From Legionellales bacterium (GTDB lineage Bacteria; Pseudomonadota; Gammaproteobacteria; Berkiellales; Berkiellaceae), in assembly GCA_023266435.1 (NCBI GenBank), contig JAHFQF010000148.1, forward strand, positions 1 through 6,051: DNA of 6,051 nt, read 5' to 3'. The position numbers and the translations under genes are program-made. Shown piece by piece: positions 5,480-6,051 of the stretch. Each line of letters starts with the position of its first letter. Within the stretch, counting starts at the first letter, position 1. Below the pieces are notes generated by a model. The model was not told the DNA's origin, made no database searches, and saw nothing but the letters and a program-made list of their open reading frames with translations.

Positions 5480-6051
5480 ATGTTACAAGACGTTCTTGAT
5501 TTACTTGCTTCTCAAAACACTGACAGCATCATTCATGCCTTCTGGTTTGTGCTGTTTGTGGAAATCCCACGCTTCACAATAGGCGGTTTTTGCTTCCTTT
5601 TAGCGCTGTGGTTGAGGCGCCGCGTCTCTTTGGTCCAACCTCCCGTAGTACCTTATGCTGTTTCAGTCGTCGTTCCTACTCATAACAGTGGCGACTCGTT
5701 AGAGCGTACTGTCTTATCTCTCAAAGAACAACATCATGCACAACTCCAGGTGATCGTAGTCAATGATGGTTCTACCGATGACAGTCATATGATTTGTTTG
5801 GCGCTGCAAAAACAAGGCTACATTGATGAGTACATTGAGTTAAAAAGCCGCGGAGGAAAATCAGCTGCAGTCAATCTCGCACTGTCGCGAGTCAAGCACG
5901 CTTACTTCATGGTAACCGATGCAGACACAACGTATGATAACGATGCCGTTTGGCGTGCTTGTCGTTATTTCCAAGATCCTAAAGTAGGTGCAGTCAGTGG
6001 CAACTTACAAGTCAGAAATTGGTCTGAAAACAACGTCACACATATCCAGCA
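5480..6051 (+). CDS. Family 2 glycosyltransferase, membrane-anchored, N-terminal part
   Basis: Incomplete at the window end; 190 codons are visible. GT2 enzymes move a sugar from a nucleotide-sugar donor, and those of this layout often polymerise polysaccharide at the inner membrane. An N-terminal membrane segment lies at about 20-46 (AFWFVLFVEIP...FLLALWL), followed by RRR, placing the catalytic domain in the cytoplasm. The GT-A domain starts with VSVVVPTHNSGDSLERTVLSL (61-81). It is followed by VIVVNDGSTDDS (91-102), with nucleotide-binding D96, then KSRGGKSAAVNLAL (122-135), and VTDADT (145-150), the DxD metal site. GAVSGNLQVRN (170-180) resembles the PgaC/IcaA and cellulose-synthase-like group. 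QxxRW, expected later, lies outside the window. The ATG at 5480 is the only ATG available after an in-frame stop at 5471; TTG at 5477 is an alternative. No ribosome binding site is seen. The product polymer is not predictable. Confidence 0.93.
   Translation, partial: MLQDVLDLLASQNTDSIIHAFWFVLFVEIPRFTIGGFCFLLALWLRRRVSLVQPPVVPYAVSVVVPTHNSGDSLERTVLSLKEQHHAQLQVIVVNDGSTDDSHMICLALQKQGYIDEYIELKSRGGKSAAVNLALSRVKHAYFMVTDADTTYDNDAVWRACRYFQDPKVGAVSGNLQVRNWSENNVTHIQ

Overview
The window looks like chromosomal DNA of a Gram-negative bacterium, most likely a gammaproteobacterium. It has moderate, slightly AT-rich composition, tight gene packing, AGGA-type ribosome binding sites, and an E. coli-like deformylase motif (GLAATQ followed by D-I). 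A Legionellales-like host is only a guess from the general look of the genes. No rRNA, tRNA, CRISPR array, insertion sequence or complete mobile element was seen.

Layout. The minus strand carries almost everything from 1 to 5266: a stand-alone peptide deformylase (2-553); an intergenic stretch with a long hairpin (746-785); an unrecognised 234-residue protein with an Ala/Glu-rich helical C-terminus (796-1500); a 156-base regulatory gap packed with palindromes and a strong hairpin (1501-1656); a flavin-dependent tryptophan-halogenase-family gene broken by one frameshift (1657-3191); and a two-gene ABC transporter, ATPase then multi-spanning permease, whose genes overlap by 4 bases (5266-3282). 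On the plus strand, diverging from the transporter, are a doubtful 66-residue ORF (5265-5465) and the 5' part of a membrane-anchored family-2 glycosyltransferase (5480 to the window end).

How the genes may work together. The ATPase and permease are clearly one transcription unit. The halogenase lies 90 bases downstream on the same strand with its own strong ribosome binding site, so it could be read with the transporter or separately. A halogenase beside an ABC exporter hints at a small modified metabolite, but no assembly-line or peptide precursor gene is visible, so this is inference. The 796-1500 gene appears to have its own promoter (a perfect TATAAT about 30 bases upstream). The deformylase is housekeeping or a paralogue; its usual partner fmt is not upstream, and downstream is off the window. 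The glycosyltransferase probably starts a separate polysaccharide-related locus.

The most notable points are the clean single-base lesion in the halogenase (restoring one base gives a normal-length 511-residue protein) and the nested palindromes before the 796-1500 gene.
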